DNA of 64,000 nt. It comes from Bacillus gobiensis (GTDB taxonomy: Bacteria > Bacillota > Bacilli > Bacillales > Bacillaceae). The notes under the pieces were generated by a model. The model did no database searches and had not been told where the DNA came from. It worked only from the letters and a program-made list of their open reading frames with translations. Within the stretch, counting starts at the first letter, position 1, and the number at the start of each line of letters is the position of its first letter. Both the position numbers and the translations under genes were made by a program. Shown piece after piece: positions 48,320-59,597 of the stretch. The stretch covers positions 3,502,917 to 3,566,916 of the forward strand of contig NZ_CP012600.1 in the NCBI RefSeq assembly GCF_001278705.1. The letters are read 5' to 3'.

Positions 48320-49714
48320 TTATTTTCCTAAACAAAACTGTGAAAACAGTTGGTCAATTAAGCTTTCGTGCACGGTGTCGCCAATGATTTCCCCCAGCAG
48401 CTCCCAGCACCTGGTTAAATCGATTTGAACGATATCAATCGGTACATCCTGGTCAATTCCATTTAATGCATCGTTGATCGCCGATTTTGCTTCCTGAAGA
48501 ACCGAAATGTGCCTGGAGTTGCTGACATACGTTAAGTCCTTTGCTTCAATCCCTCCAGAAAAAAATAACGACTGAATCGCGGATTCCAATTCATCGATTC
48601 CTTTTTCCTTCAATAATGAGGTGGTAACGACAGGGCGGTTTTCAGCCAGATCTCGGACACGGTCCATATCCAGCACCTGCGAAAGATCCGTTTTGTTGAC
48701 GATCACAATCCTGTCCATTCCTTTAGTCGCTTCAAACAGCTTGATATCTTCATCAGATAATGGCTCGTTGTAATTTAAGACAAGCATAATCAAATCCGCT
48801 TCCTTCAGCACCTGTCTTGACCGTTCAACGCCGATTCGTTCGACAATGTCTTCAGTCTCACGAATTCCGGCGGTATCAACAAGACGAAGAGGCACACCCC
48901 GGACATTGACATACTCTTCAATCACATCTCTCGTCGTACCGGGTACATCTGTAACTATCGCTTTCGTTTCATGGACAAGGCTGTTCAAAAGAGATGACTT
49001 TCCGACATTCGGTCTCCCGATGATCACTGTAGAAAGACCTTCTCGAAGAATTTTTCCTTGTGACGAGGTTTGAAGGAGGCCTTCAATTTCATTGCGGACA
49101 AAGGCTGCTTTCTCTACTAAAATTCGATGAGTCATTTCCTCCACATCGTCATATTCCGGATAATCAATATTTACTTCAATATGGGCAAGAGTTTCTAAAA
49201 GCTGCTGCCTCAACTGTGTAATGAGCTTGGAGAGCTTCCCCTCCATTTGCCCCATTGCCACGTTCATGGCGCGGTCTGTTTTCGCGCGAATTAAATCCAT
49301 GACGGCTTCCGCTTGAGACAGATCGATCCGCCCGTTTAAAAATGCACGCTTCGTAAATTCCCCTGGTTCCGCCAGCCTTGCTCCGTTTTTAAGAGCTTGC
49401 TGAAGAACTTTATTGACAGTCACAATTCCGCCGTGACAATTGATTTCAACGACATCTTCCCGTGTAAAAGTTCTCGGGGCTTTTAATACTGAAACCATGA
49501 CTTCCTCAATCGTTTCATTCGTTTCCGTGTCGACAATATGTCCGTAATGAATGGTATGGGAATCCACGGAGCTAAGTTTTTTTTCTCCGGGTCCTTTGTA
49601 AATATAGTCTGCGATCGGTAATGCTTCCGGTCCGCTTAGCCTTACTATAGCAATTGCACCTTCACCCATCGGTGTCGATATGGCAGCAATCGTATCCGCT
49701 TCAGCCACTTTCAT
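48320..49714 (-). CDS. mnmE: tRNA modification GTPase MnmE
   Basis: A 464-residue protein with an N-terminal folate-binding domain ([16 protein letters not shown]), a helical domain with an inserted G domain (G1 [25 protein letters not shown]) and the conserved C-terminal CLGK. It acts with MnmG on tRNA wobble uridines. The start is uncertain: the ATG at 49714 is close to AGAGG, and the GTG at 49708 has better spacing. Confidence 0.96.
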   Translation of the reverse strand: MKVAEADTIAAISTPMGEGAIAIVRLSGPEALPIADYIYKGPGEKKLSSVDSHTIHYGHIVDTETNETIEEVMVSVLKAPRTFTREDVVEINCHGGIVTVNKVLQQALKNGARLAEPGEFTKRAFLNGRIDLSQAEAVMDLIRAKTDRAMNVAMGQMEGKLSKLITQLRQQLLETLAHIEVNIDYPEYDDVEEMTHRILVEKAAFVRNEIEGLLQTSSQGKILREGLSTVIIGRPNVGKSSLLNSLVHETKAIVTDVPGTTRDVIEEYVNVRGVPLRLVDTAGIRETEDIVERIGVERSRQVLKEADLIMLVLNYNEPLSDEDIKLFEATKGMDRIVIVNKTDLSQVLDMDRVRDLAENRPVVTTSLLKEKGIDELESAIQSLFFSGGIEAKDLTYVSNSRHISVLQEAKSAINDALNGIDQDVPIDIVQIDLTRCWELLGEIIGDTVHESLIDQLFSQFCLGK

Positions 49715-49807
49715 TCACCTCTTTTTTGTCATTCTATCTATATAAAAAAAATTGATTTTTTGGTCAATCAACACTTAAAGATACCATAAATGTGTTTCTG
49801 TTTCAAA

Positions 49808-49909
49808 TTATCCACAGGAGGGAACCTTTTAAAAATCTGCACTTCTACCACTTTAACTTATCCACATGTGAATAACAATATTTTTTACGCTCCATTTCTT
49901 TTATCAACA
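49808..49909. other. DnaA-box cluster between mnmE and jag
   Basis: Perfect TTATCCACA boxes lie at 49808-49816 and 49858-49866. The second abuts a reversed TTATTCACA (49867-49875) to form an inverted pair. TTATCAACA lies at 49901-49909. This spacer has no gene (49715-50001). Confidence 0.75.
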
Positions 49910-50001
49910 GCTTACACCTAAAAAGCGAAAATTTAAACGGATCTGATTCAATCATACCGGGAAAAATTATAATTACTCTCAGTGAAATGCTTTTTTCTCT
50001 A

Positions 50002-50036
50002 TAAAAAAAAAGGAGCTTTTGCATTTGCAAAGCTCC
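50002..50036 (-). terminator. Terminator of rpmH-rnpA-yidC-jag
   Basis: GGAGCTTTGCA and TGCAAAAGCTCC pair with a short loop, followed on the minus strand by nine T. Confidence 0.92.
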
Positions 50037-50053
50037 GGTATCTCTCATACTAT

Positions 50054-50695
50054 TTAATTGTTCGAACCGCTCTTCCCTTTATATGAAATAACGACATGGC
50101 GATTTCGCCCTTCACCCTCGGAATATGTTTCGATATTCCTCTGGTCATTAGAAAGTGCTTTATGAATGATTTTTCTTTCTGCTGACGGCATCGGTTCAAA
50201 CTGAATGGATTTTTTCTGCTTCATCGCTTGATCCGACATTCGATGGGCCAATTGAATAAGCGTATTTTTTCTTTTTTCCCGGTATCCTTCGGCATCCACG
50301 GTCACTTGCAAGTATTTTTCGGATACGCGATTGATTGCCATCTGGACCAAGGTTTCCAAAGCATTGAGAGTCTGTCCTCTTTTTCCTATCAAAAGCGCCG
50401 TTTGATTGCCTTTGATCTCATAGCTCACTACATTTTCTTTTTCAAAAGCAGTGATCTCGGCTTCTATTTCTAAATGATTCACGATTTGTTCCAAATAATT
50501 TTTACCTGCGAGGATTGGAGAAGGTTTTTCGATGACTTTTACGACGGCAGGTTTATGGCCGAAGAGTCCAAAAATCCCTTTTTTCCCTTCATCAATCACT
50601 TCATATTCGATATCATTTATTTTTACGTCTAATTTTTTTAATGCGGAATCTACTGCTTCAGCGACGGTACGTCCAGTAGCAGTCAGCTCCTTCAT
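50054..50695 (-). CDS. jag: Jag (KhpB) RNA-binding protein
   Basis: A 213-residue protein with a Jag-N domain ([20 protein letters not shown]), a KH domain ([18 protein letters not shown]) and an R3H domain ([10 protein letters not shown]...RHVVISYKG). Its homologues bind RNA and affect cell elongation. It overlaps the yidC stop (ATGA), so the two are translationally coupled. Confidence 0.95.
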   Translation of the reverse strand: MKELTATGRTVAEAVDSALKKLDVKINDIEYEVIDEGKKGIFGLFGHKPAVVKVIEKPSPILAGKNYLEQIVNHLEIEAEITAFEKENVVSYEIKGNQTALLIGKRGQTLNALETLVQMAINRVSEKYLQVTVDAEGYREKRKNTLIQLAHRMSDQAMKQKKSIQFEPMPSAERKIIHKALSNDQRNIETYSEGEGRNRHVVISYKGKSGSNN

Positions 50696-51483
50696 TTTTT
50701 TGCGTTTCCTTTTGATTTTTGCGGTGTGGTGTCTGTCTTAACTTCAGGCGTTTTAATTAAAAACGTCTGACCGATCATAAACAAGTTCCCTACGACCCAA
50801 TAAAGTGAAAGTGCAGCCGGGAAATTGATCGCAAAAACAACAATCATAATCGGCATCAGCCATAACATCATCGCCATTTGCGGATTTTGTGATGTTGCAG
50901 GATTTCCTGCCATCATCAGCTTTTGCTGAGTAAACGTTGTAATCCCCGCTACGATAGGAAGTATAAAGAACGGATCTCTGTCTCCCAAATCAAACCATAG
51001 GAAGTTATGGTTACTAATTTCATGGGTTCTCATAATCGCTTGATAAAAACCAAGCAAAATAGGCATTTGAATTAAAATAGGAAAGCAGCCTGCAAGCGGG
51101 TTGACCCCATTCTTTTGAAAAAGAGACATTGTCTCCTGCTGCAGCTTTTGCTGTGTTTTCTGGTCCTTCGAGCTATATTTTTCTCTAAGCTTCAAAATTT
51201 CCGGCTGCAAAGCCTGCATAGCCTTTGAACTTCTGAGCTGCTTAAGCATTAACGGCAATATAAGCAAACGGATTAATATCGTAACAACAACGATAGAGAG
51301 TCCGTAGTTATTTCCCATTAATTCTGCAAAAAAGATAATAACTTGTGATAAAGGATAAACAATATATTGGTCCCAAAATCCTGTACTTTCAGATGTAATC
51401 GGCTCATTCAGTTGAGTACAACCGGCAAGCAGTATCAATGCCCCAACTAAAACTAGCAATAACAAATTTCGCCTTTTCAACAA
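50692..51483 (-). CDS. yidC: Membrane insertase YidC1 (SpoIIIJ)
   Basis: A 263-residue membrane protein insertase. It is a lipoprotein precursor (LILLAGC, lipid-modified Cys22) with five membrane helices. The conserved arginine of the substrate groove sits in [20 protein letters not shown]. In B. subtilis this copy (SpoIIIJ) is needed for stage III of sporulation. It is placed between rnpA and jag. Confidence 0.95.
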   Translation of the reverse strand: MLKRRNLLLLVLVGALILLAGCTQLNEPITSESTGFWDQYIVYPLSQVIIFFAELMGNNYGLSIVVVTILIRLLILPLMLKQLRSSKAMQALQPEILKLREKYSSKDQKTQQKLQQETMSLFQKNGVNPLAGCFPILIQMPILLGFYQAIMRTHEISNHNFLWFDLGDRDPFFILPIVAGITTFTQQKLMMAGNPATSQNPQMAMMLWLMPIMIVVFAINFPAALSLYWVVGNLFMIGQTFLIKTPEVKTDTTPQKSKGNAKK

Positions 51484-51622
51484 CTTTTCCTCCTACCTGA
51501 TCAATGTGGATCCATTAAAGTCTGTTTCTAACCTGTATTCTATCATCATTTGTGCCCAATTGCTCTTCATTGTATAAGATAAATCCACGAGGAAGCGCTT
51601 TACTTCAAAAAGATGAAAGTTT

Positions 51623-51988
51623 TCAATTTTTATCGCCACGTCCTCTATCAGATTGATAAACAAATGATTTTCTGAAAAGATGTTGAAGACTTTTTTTGAT
51701 TTCTTCATAAGACATGTCGCACACAGGCTTTCTAGCAATGATGACATAATCGTTTTTGCATTTCAATTTGTCCTTTTCCTCAAGAATGACCTGGCGGATC
51801 AGCCGTTTTATCCGGTTTCTAGTAACTGCATTGCCAATTTTTTTACTGACGGACAGTCCTACTCGAAACTCGTCCAGCTTCGGCTGGTTAAGAATATATA
51901 TCACAAACTGGCGGTTTGCCATCGACTTTCCTCGTTGAAATACAGTTTGAAACTCTTCATTTTTTTTCAATCGGTTTTTTTTCTTCAT
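51623..51988 (-). CDS. rnpA: Ribonuclease P protein component
   Basis: A 121-residue basic protein with the signature [12 protein letters not shown]. It binds RNase P RNA and helps 5' maturation of tRNAs. The ATG at 51988 gives [14 protein letters not shown]. The GTG four codons upstream lacks a ribosome binding site. It is second after rpmH. Confidence 0.96.
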   Translation of the reverse strand: MKKKNRLKKNEEFQTVFQRGKSMANRQFVIYILNQPKLDEFRVGLSVSKKIGNAVTRNRIKRLIRQVILEEKDKLKCKNDYVIIARKPVCDMSYEEIKKSLQHLFRKSFVYQSDRGRGDKN

Positions 51989-52073
51989 GACGTTCTTCAC
52001 TCCGATATCAAGCTTTTCAGAGAAAATGACGGATGAAGAGCAGCCAGCTGCATTTATCCAGTATTCCTCTATG

Positions 52074-52104
52074 TAAAAAAGACCACTGATTAGGATTCAG
52101 TGGC

Positions 52105-52105
<1 letters not shown>
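52074..52105 (-). terminator. Hairpin between rpmH and rnpA
   Basis: GGCCACTGA and TCAGTGGTC pair around six bases, followed on the minus strand by TTTTTT. It overlaps the rpmH stop and probably attenuates the downstream genes. Confidence 0.8.
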
Positions 52106-52327
<222 letters not shown>

Positions 52328-52419
52328 CTTCCCCAATTTGTAACCCATATAGAATATCACATCGGGTGACAATAAGAAACCCCTTTTTTTCTCCATGTCG
52401 AAAGATCATTTATCTCTAT

Positions 52420-52758
52420 TATCCACTGTGGATATCTTTCCGGACGCATTTCGACGTTTTTTTGTGTTTTAAACAAGATTTTCACATTCTTAACTAGTGT
52501 GGACAAAAAAAGATCAACAGGATGTTTGGTGTGTGGATAAGTTGAGATCACCCATTGCAACTCAAGCTTTATTTTGATATTATATTTGTGTTTTCACTCT
52601 TAACAACTGGATGCAGTTTTGACTTTATCCACAGAGTGTGAATAATTTGTGGAAAGTTTTTTAACAAGGTGAGGACTAGCTTTTCCACAAAGGTGTGAAT
52701 AAGTTTAAAAGACATTTTTCTACTATATTATACTCTTTTCAACATTTGATGTGCATAA
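52420..52758. other. oriC upstream region (DnaA-box cluster)
   Basis: Perfect boxes lie at 52532-52540 (reverse) and 52625-52633. TTATTCACA-type boxes lie at 52637-52645 and 52694-52702 (both reverse). One-mismatch boxes lie at 52420-52428, 52428-52436, 52681-52689 and 52750-52758. This matches the upstream half of the bipartite B. subtilis origin and also overlaps the dnaA promoter, so DnaA can repress its own gene. No coding gene lies between rpmH and dnaA. Confidence 0.9.
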
Positions 52759-52775
52759 CTCAATTATTATACAAT
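52746..52775 (+). promoter_or_regulatory. dnaA promoter
   Basis: TTGATG (52746-52751) and TATACA (52768-52773) with a 16-base spacer lie about 175 bases upstream of the dnaA ATG; a DnaA box overlaps the -35 region. Confidence 0.55.
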
Positions 52776-52947
52776 GCTCATTCTTCCCACTAAACCCTGG
52801 TTTTACGTACAGTTCATCCCTTGAAATTTTTCTTTACATAGACAAGGGGGGCTTTCTGACGTAAATAGGGTTAAATGTTGTTATTTTTTAGTGTTATATA
52901 ACAGTAGCTGCTTGGTTATTTTGAAAAAAGGAGGGACGCTTTAATAC

Positions 52948-54291
52948 ATGGAAAATATATCAGAATTATGGAATAAGGCTCTTGAAAAAATAGAGGGGAA
53001 ATTAAGCAAACCGAGCTTTGAAACATGGATGAAATCAACAAAAGCCCATTCTCTTCAAGGAGACACAATGACCATAACTGCTCCAAACGAATTTGCGAGA
53101 GATTGGCTGAATTCAAGATACTTAGGTTTAGTAGCCGAGACGATTTTTGATTTAACAGGCGAGGAGCTGGCCATTAAGTTTGTGATTCCGCAAAATCAGG
53201 AAGAACAAAACATCGCACCAAAAGCTCCGATAAAGAATATGCCCAAGGACGACGAGCAATCTGAATTTCCGCAAAACATGCTGAATACGAAATATACCTT
53301 TGATACATTTGTTATCGGATCAGGAAACCGCTTTGCCCATGCTGCTTCTTTGGCAGTGGCCGAGGCACCTGCTAAAGCCTACAATCCGTTGTTTATCTAT
53401 GGGGGAGTAGGGCTTGGCAAAACGCACTTGATGCATGCCATTGGCCATTATGTATTGGACCATAATCCTTCTGCAAAAGTTGTTTACTTATCTTCAGAAA
53501 AATTCACGAATGAGTTTATTAATTCCATCAGAGATAATAAAGCCGTAGATTTCCGTAATCGATATCGAAATGTAGACGTGCTGCTGATTGATGATATTCA
53601 ATTTTTGGCAGGGAAAGAACAAACACAAGAGGAATTTTTTCATACGTTTAATGCATTGCATGATGAAAGCAAACAAATAGTCATTTCCAGCGACCGTCCG
53701 CCAAAGGAAATACCGACTCTTGAAGACAGACTCAGATCCCGCTTTGAATGGGGTTTGATCACAGATATTACACCGCCGGATTTGGAAACAAGGATCGCTA
53801 TTTTGCGGAAAAAAGCAAAGGCGGAAGGGCTTGATATTCCAAATGAAGTGATGTTGTATATCGCCAATCAAATCGACAGCAATATCAGAGAGCTGGAAGG
53901 CGCACTCATCAGGGTCGTCGCATATTCGTCTTTAATCAATAAAGATATTAATGCGGATCTTGCCGCAGAAGCATTAAAGGATATTATTCCTTCCTCTAAG
54001 CCTAAAGTGATTACAATTAAAGACATACAGCGGATTGTCGGCCAGCAGTTTAATATAAAATTTGAAGATTTCAAAGCAAAAAAACGGACAAAGTCTGTCG
54101 CATTCCCTAGACAAATTGCTATGTATCTATCAAGAGAAATGACAGACTCGTCTCTACCGAAAATCGGGGAAGAATTTGGGGGACGCGATCACACGACCGT
54201 CATTCATGCCCATGAAAAAATTTCAAAGCTATTAAGCAATGATGAATTGCTGCAGCAACAAGTAAAAGAGATTAGAGAACAATTAAGATAA
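52948..54291 (+). CDS. dnaA: Replication initiator DnaA
   Basis: A 447-residue initiator. Domain I (1-85) binds partner proteins. A short linker follows, then the AAA+ domain with Walker [10 protein letters not shown] (152-160) and Walker B LLIDDIQF. The C-terminal helix-turn-helix carries [11 protein letters not shown] (about 411-421), which reads DnaA boxes. AGGAGG lies 13 bases before the ATG, slightly far. It is flanked by both halves of oriC. Confidence 0.98.
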   Translation: MENISELWNKALEKIEGKLSKPSFETWMKSTKAHSLQGDTMTITAPNEFARDWLNSRYLGLVAETIFDLTGEELAIKFVIPQNQEEQNIAPKAPIKNMPKDDEQSEFPQNMLNTKYTFDTFVIGSGNRFAHAASLAVAEAPAKAYNPLFIYGGVGLGKTHLMHAIGHYVLDHNPSAKVVYLSSEKFTNEFINSIRDNKAVDFRNRYRNVDVLLIDDIQFLAGKEQTQEEFFHTFNALHDESKQIVISSDRPPKEIPTLEDRLRSRFEWGLITDITPPDLETRIAILRKKAKAEGLDIPNEVMLYIANQIDSNIRELEGALIRVVAYSSLINKDINADLAAEALKDIIPSSKPKVITIKDIQRIVGQQFNIKFEDFKAKKRTKSVAFPRQIAMYLSREMTDSSLPKIGEEFGGRDHTTVIHAHEKISKLLSNDELLQQQVKEIREQLR

Positions 54292-54302
54292 GTTGGGAAA
54301 AG

Positions 54303-54446
54303 TGTGAATAAAAAACGCATGGTCATACACAGTCTATCCACATGTGGATAGACTGTGTTTCCTTTCCCTCTGCGTACTTATCCACAAATCCACATGCCCT
54401 ACTATTACTTCTACTATTTTTTTAATATAAATATATATATATCATC
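54303..54446. other. oriC core: DnaA boxes, DnaA-trios and unwinding element
   Basis: Between dnaA and dnaN: a TTATTCACA-type box (54303-54311), an inverted pair CTATCCACA/TGTGGATAG (54334-54351) and a perfect TTATCCACA (54378-54386). Then CTACTATTACTTCTACTA (54399-54416), the trinucleotide DnaA-trio array, and an AT-rich run to 54444. The order box, GC spacer, trios, AT-rich is that of the B. subtilis unwinding region. Confidence 0.92.
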
Positions 54447-54459
54447 AAGGAGGAGAATC

Positions 54460-55596
54460 ATGAAATTCACGATTCAAAAAGATCGGCTGGTAGAAAGCGT
54501 ACAAAGTGTATTAAAGGCTGTCTCATCTCGGACAACCATTCCTATCTTAACCGGGATAAAAATTGAAGCTTCTACTGAGGGTATATCATTGACTGGAAGT
54601 GATTCAGATATTTCGATTGAATCCTTTATTCCATGCATTGAGGAAGAAAACGAGAACGTTACGATTCATCAAGCTGGAAGCATAGTCTTACAAGCACGCT
54701 TTTTCAGTGAAATCGTAAGAAAATTACCGATGTCTATCGTAGAAATTGAAGTTCAAAATCAGCATGAAACGATTATCCGGTCAGGGAAAGCTGAATTCAG
54801 CCTTAATGGACTGGATGCATCGGAATATCCACTGCTGCCTCAACTAGAAGAGCATCACGGCTTTCAAATTCCGACTGATCTACTGAAAAATATGATAAGG
54901 CAAACGGTATTCGCTGTGTCCACCTCAGAAACACGCCCTATCTTGACAGGTGTAAACTGGAAGATCGGGAATAATGAATTGTTTTGCACGGCAACAGATA
55001 GCCACCGCTTGGCTTATAGAAAAGCTGCTCTTGAGCTGAGGGATGAAGAATCCTATAACGTCGTGATCCCTGGGAAAAGCCTGACCGAATTGAGCAAAAT
55101 ATTGGATGACAGCAGGGAGCTGGTAGATATCGTTGTTACGGATACTCAAGTGTTGTTCAAAACGAAAAATATCCTGTTTTTCTCCAGGCTGCTAGATGGG
55201 ACTTATCCAGATACATCAAGGCTGATTCCACAGGAAAGCAATACAGATTTTATTGTCAATACGAAGGAGTTTTTACAAGCGATTGATCGTGCTTCATTGC
55301 TGGCAAGAGAGGGAAGGAATAACGTAGTAAAACTATCGGCAAATCCTGACAAAATTGTTGAAATTTCATCGAATTCTCCTGAAATCGGAAAAGTAATTGA
55401 ATCCGTCGTGTCTGAGAGCTTCGACGGTGAAGAGTTAAATATATCATTCAGCCCGAAATACATGCTTGATGCGCTAAAAGTATTAGAGGGCACAGAAATT
55501 CATATCAGTTTTTCAGGCCCTATGCGCCCGTTTTTAATTCGCACCCCGAACGATGAATCAATAGTGCAGTTGATTCTTCCTGTTCGAACATACTAA
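54460..55596 (+). CDS. dnaN: DNA polymerase III beta clamp
   Basis: A 378-residue sliding clamp made of three similar domains; the start MKFTIQKDRLVESVQSVLKA and the end PMRPFLIRTPNDESIVQLILPVRTY are typical. It tethers polymerase and binds repair enzymes. The ATG at 54460 follows AAGGAGGAG; the upstream open frame is origin DNA. Confidence 0.98.
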   Translation: MKFTIQKDRLVESVQSVLKAVSSRTTIPILTGIKIEASTEGISLTGSDSDISIESFIPCIEEENENVTIHQAGSIVLQARFFSEIVRKLPMSIVEIEVQNQHETIIRSGKAEFSLNGLDASEYPLLPQLEEHHGFQIPTDLLKNMIRQTVFAVSTSETRPILTGVNWKIGNNELFCTATDSHRLAYRKAALELRDEESYNVVIPGKSLTELSKILDDSRELVDIVVTDTQVLFKTKNILFFSRLLDGTYPDTSRLIPQESNTDFIVNTKEFLQAIDRASLLAREGRNNVVKLSANPDKIVEISSNSPEIGKVIESVVSESFDGEELNISFSPKYMLDALKVLEGTEIHISFSGPMRPFLIRTPNDESIVQLILPVRTY

Positions 55597-55602
55597 TTCA
55601 AG

Positions 55603-55635
55603 GTTGCCGGCAGCTAAAGCTGGCAACTTTTTTTA
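55603..55635 (+). terminator. dnaN terminator
   Basis: GTTGCC...GGCAAC with an inner AGC/GCT pair and then TTTTTTT, just after the stop. Confidence 0.8.
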
Positions 55636-55736
55636 AAAAGTGTTTTTTCGTTTTTATCTTCCAAAATTCTCATTTTCTTGTTTTCCGTTTTTTTAGTATA
55701 ATGAATAATTAGTGATATTTGAAAGAGGTCGATAAA

Positions 55737-55952
55737 ATGGCGAATCCAGTATCCATTGATACAAATATGATCACGCTCGGCCAATTCTTAAAATTGGCGG
55801 AGGTTATTCAATCTGGCGGGATGGCCAAATGGTTTTTGTCAGAGCATACAATTTTGGTCAATGGCGAACCGGATAACCGAAGAGGACGTAAGCTTTATGT
55901 CGGAGATCTGGTAGACATTGAGGGAGTCGGATCATTTCAAGTTGTCAATTAG
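55737..55952 (+). CDS. rlbA: S4-domain protein RlbA (YaaA)
   Basis: A 71-residue S4-like RNA-binding protein (ITLGQFLKLAEVIQSGGMAK ... ILVNGEPDNRRGRKLYVGD). Its homologue has been linked to 50S assembly. AGAGG lies about 9 bases before the ATG at 55737. TATAAT at 55698-55703 is a likely -10 box. It is located between dnaN and recF as in B. subtilis. Confidence 0.93.
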   Translation: MANPVSIDTNMITLGQFLKLAEVIQSGGMAKWFLSEHTILVNGEPDNRRGRKLYVGDLVDIEGVGSFQVVN

Positions 55953-55970
55953 AGGCGGGTGAAAAAAGGA

Positions 55971-57080
55971 TTGCATATCGAGAGTCTTGCGTTAGCATCT
56001 TACCGAAATTACGACCGCGTCTCACTTGAGTTTCAAAATAAAGTGAACGTCATCATAGGAGAAAATGCTCAAGGAAAAACAAATTTAATGGAATCGATCT
56101 ATGTTCTAGCTATGGCGAAGTCCCATCGCACATCAAATGATAAAGAACTCATCCAATGGGACCAAGAGTATGCTAAAATAGAAGGACGGATCATAAAAAG
56201 AAACGGCCCCGTTCCGATTCAGTTAGTTATTTCGAAAAAAGGAAAAAAAGGAAAAGTTAATCATATTGAGCAGCAAAAACTCAGCCGCTATATCGGAGCT
56301 TTTAATACGATTATGTTTGCGCCTGAGGATTTAAACTTGGTCAAAGGAAGCCCGCAAGTAAGGAGACGGTTTCTTGATATGGAAATCGGCCAGGTTTCTC
56401 CTGTTTATTTGCATGACCTTTCCAGATACCAGAAGATCCTGGTTCAGCGAAACCACATGTTAAAGCTTCTGCAAACAAAAAAAGAATCTGATCAAACGAT
56501 GCTCGATGTCCTGACAGAGCAGCTGGTTGAAACAGCAGCAAAGGTTGTCGCGAAACGTCTTGAGTTCGTTATTCAGCTGGAAAAATGGGCAAAACCGATT
56601 CACCTGGGCATTTCAAGAGGGCTGGAGGAGCTCGCTCTTGACTACAAAACGTCGCTTGATGTATCAGATGCTCCGGATTTGTCGAAAATGATTACAAGAT
56701 ATCAAGAAATTTTTTCCGGTTTGAAAAAGAGAGAGATTGACCGGGGGATAACGCTTTCCGGCCCCCATCGGGATGATCTTCTTTTTTATGTGAATGGACG
56801 AGATGTGCAAACGTACGGATCTCAGGGGCAGCAAAGGACAACAGCGCTATCTCTGAAGCTGGCGGAGATTGACCTAATTGAGGAGGAAATTGGCGAATTT
56901 CCTATTCTTTTATTGGACGATGTCTTGTCAGAGCTTGATGGTTACAGACAATCACATCTGCTCAATACGATTCAAGGCCGCGTGCAGACTTTTGTAACAA
57001 CTACCAGTGTTGAAGGAATTGACCATGAAACACTGAAGGAAGCGGCAATCTATCGTGTCGATAATGGAATGCTAACCTAA
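55971..57080 (+). CDS. recF: Recombination mediator RecF
   Basis: A 369-residue SMC-like ATPase with Walker [14 protein letters not shown] (about 31-43), the signature [18 protein letters not shown] and Walker [12 protein letters not shown]. It loads RecA on gapped DNA with RecO and RecR. The TTG at 55971 fits the known N-terminus; a GTG at 55959 is possible but too near its ribosome binding site. Confidence 0.95.
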   Translation: MHIESLALASYRNYDRVSLEFQNKVNVIIGENAQGKTNLMESIYVLAMAKSHRTSNDKELIQWDQEYAKIEGRIIKRNGPVPIQLVISKKGKKGKVNHIEQQKLSRYIGAFNTIMFAPEDLNLVKGSPQVRRRFLDMEIGQVSPVYLHDLSRYQKILVQRNHMLKLLQTKKESDQTMLDVLTEQLVETAAKVVAKRLEFVIQLEKWAKPIHLGISRGLEELALDYKTSLDVSDAPDLSKMITRYQEIFSGLKKREIDRGITLSGPHRDDLLFYVNGRDVQTYGSQGQQRTTALSLKLAEIDLIEEEIGEFPILLLDDVLSELDGYRQSHLLNTIQGRVQTFVTTTSVEGIDHETLKEAAIYRVDNGMLT

Positions 57081-57098
57081 GAGAAAAGGGGTAGGAAC

Positions 57099-57338
57099 GT
57101 GTATATCCATATAGGTGATGACATTGTCGTTCCCATTCGGGATATCGTTGCAATCTTTGATTTCAAAATAAATAATTCTCCAATTGTCGAAGATTTTTTA
57201 AACGGGCACGCCGAAACAATAATTTCTACTGCAGGCGGATCGCCCCGGTCATTTGTTGTGACTGAAAAAAATGTGTACCTGTCCCCTTTATCATCAAGAA
57301 CCTTAAAAAAGCGTGCATCATGCATCCCTCACTTGTAG
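57099..57338 (+). CDS. remB: Extracellular matrix regulator RemB (YaaB)
   Basis: A 79-residue DUF370 protein (start GTG, MYIHIGDDIVVPIRDIVAIF). RemB affects biofilm matrix genes in B. subtilis along with RemA. AAGGGGTAGG precedes the GTG. It is between recF and gyrB and probably co-transcribed with them. Confidence 0.92.
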   Translation: MYIHIGDDIVVPIRDIVAIFDFKINNSPIVEDFLNGHAETIISTAGGSPRSFVVTEKNVYLSPLSSRTLKKRASCIPHL

Positions 57339-57405
57339 AGGCGGTCTTTCACGTGTTGGCAGACGAAAGTTCTTTGAAACATATGTTCAAGAAAAGAGTA
57401 GGTGA

Positions 57406-59334
<1,929 letters not shown>

Positions 59335-59449
59335 TATTTTAGGGGGTGATTCAGGGATAAAAGCCTCATGCTGATTTCCTGAGTTGCCTCCTGTTTTATT
59401 AAAAACCAGGTGGAATCTATTGATAGAAGCTTAAAAAATCTTGAAATTG

Positions 59450-59499
59450 TTGATATTCTATCAATTAGAGGTGTATAAGTACGAGATTATTGATATAAT
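59450..59499 (+). promoter_or_regulatory. gyrA promoter with TTGATA repeats
   Basis: TGATATAAT (59491-59499) is an extended -10 box. Just upstream TTGATA-ttc-TATCAA (59450-59464) is a perfect inverted repeat, and a further TTGATA lies near 59419. The gyrB-gyrA spacer is 263 bases and otherwise empty. Confidence 0.5.
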
Positions 59500-59597
59500 G
59501 AAGAATAGACGTTTTATGCACGAAAGATAAGAATGAAATGAATGGAATTTACTTCTGCTCCCGTCATTTCACGTAAACCTTTAGGGAGGTTTTTTTT

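Noticed and set aside
57340..57360. Possible extra parS site (TTTCACGTG upstream of gyrB)
   Set aside because: Only one half-site matches; the second half reads TTGGCA instead of AAACA.
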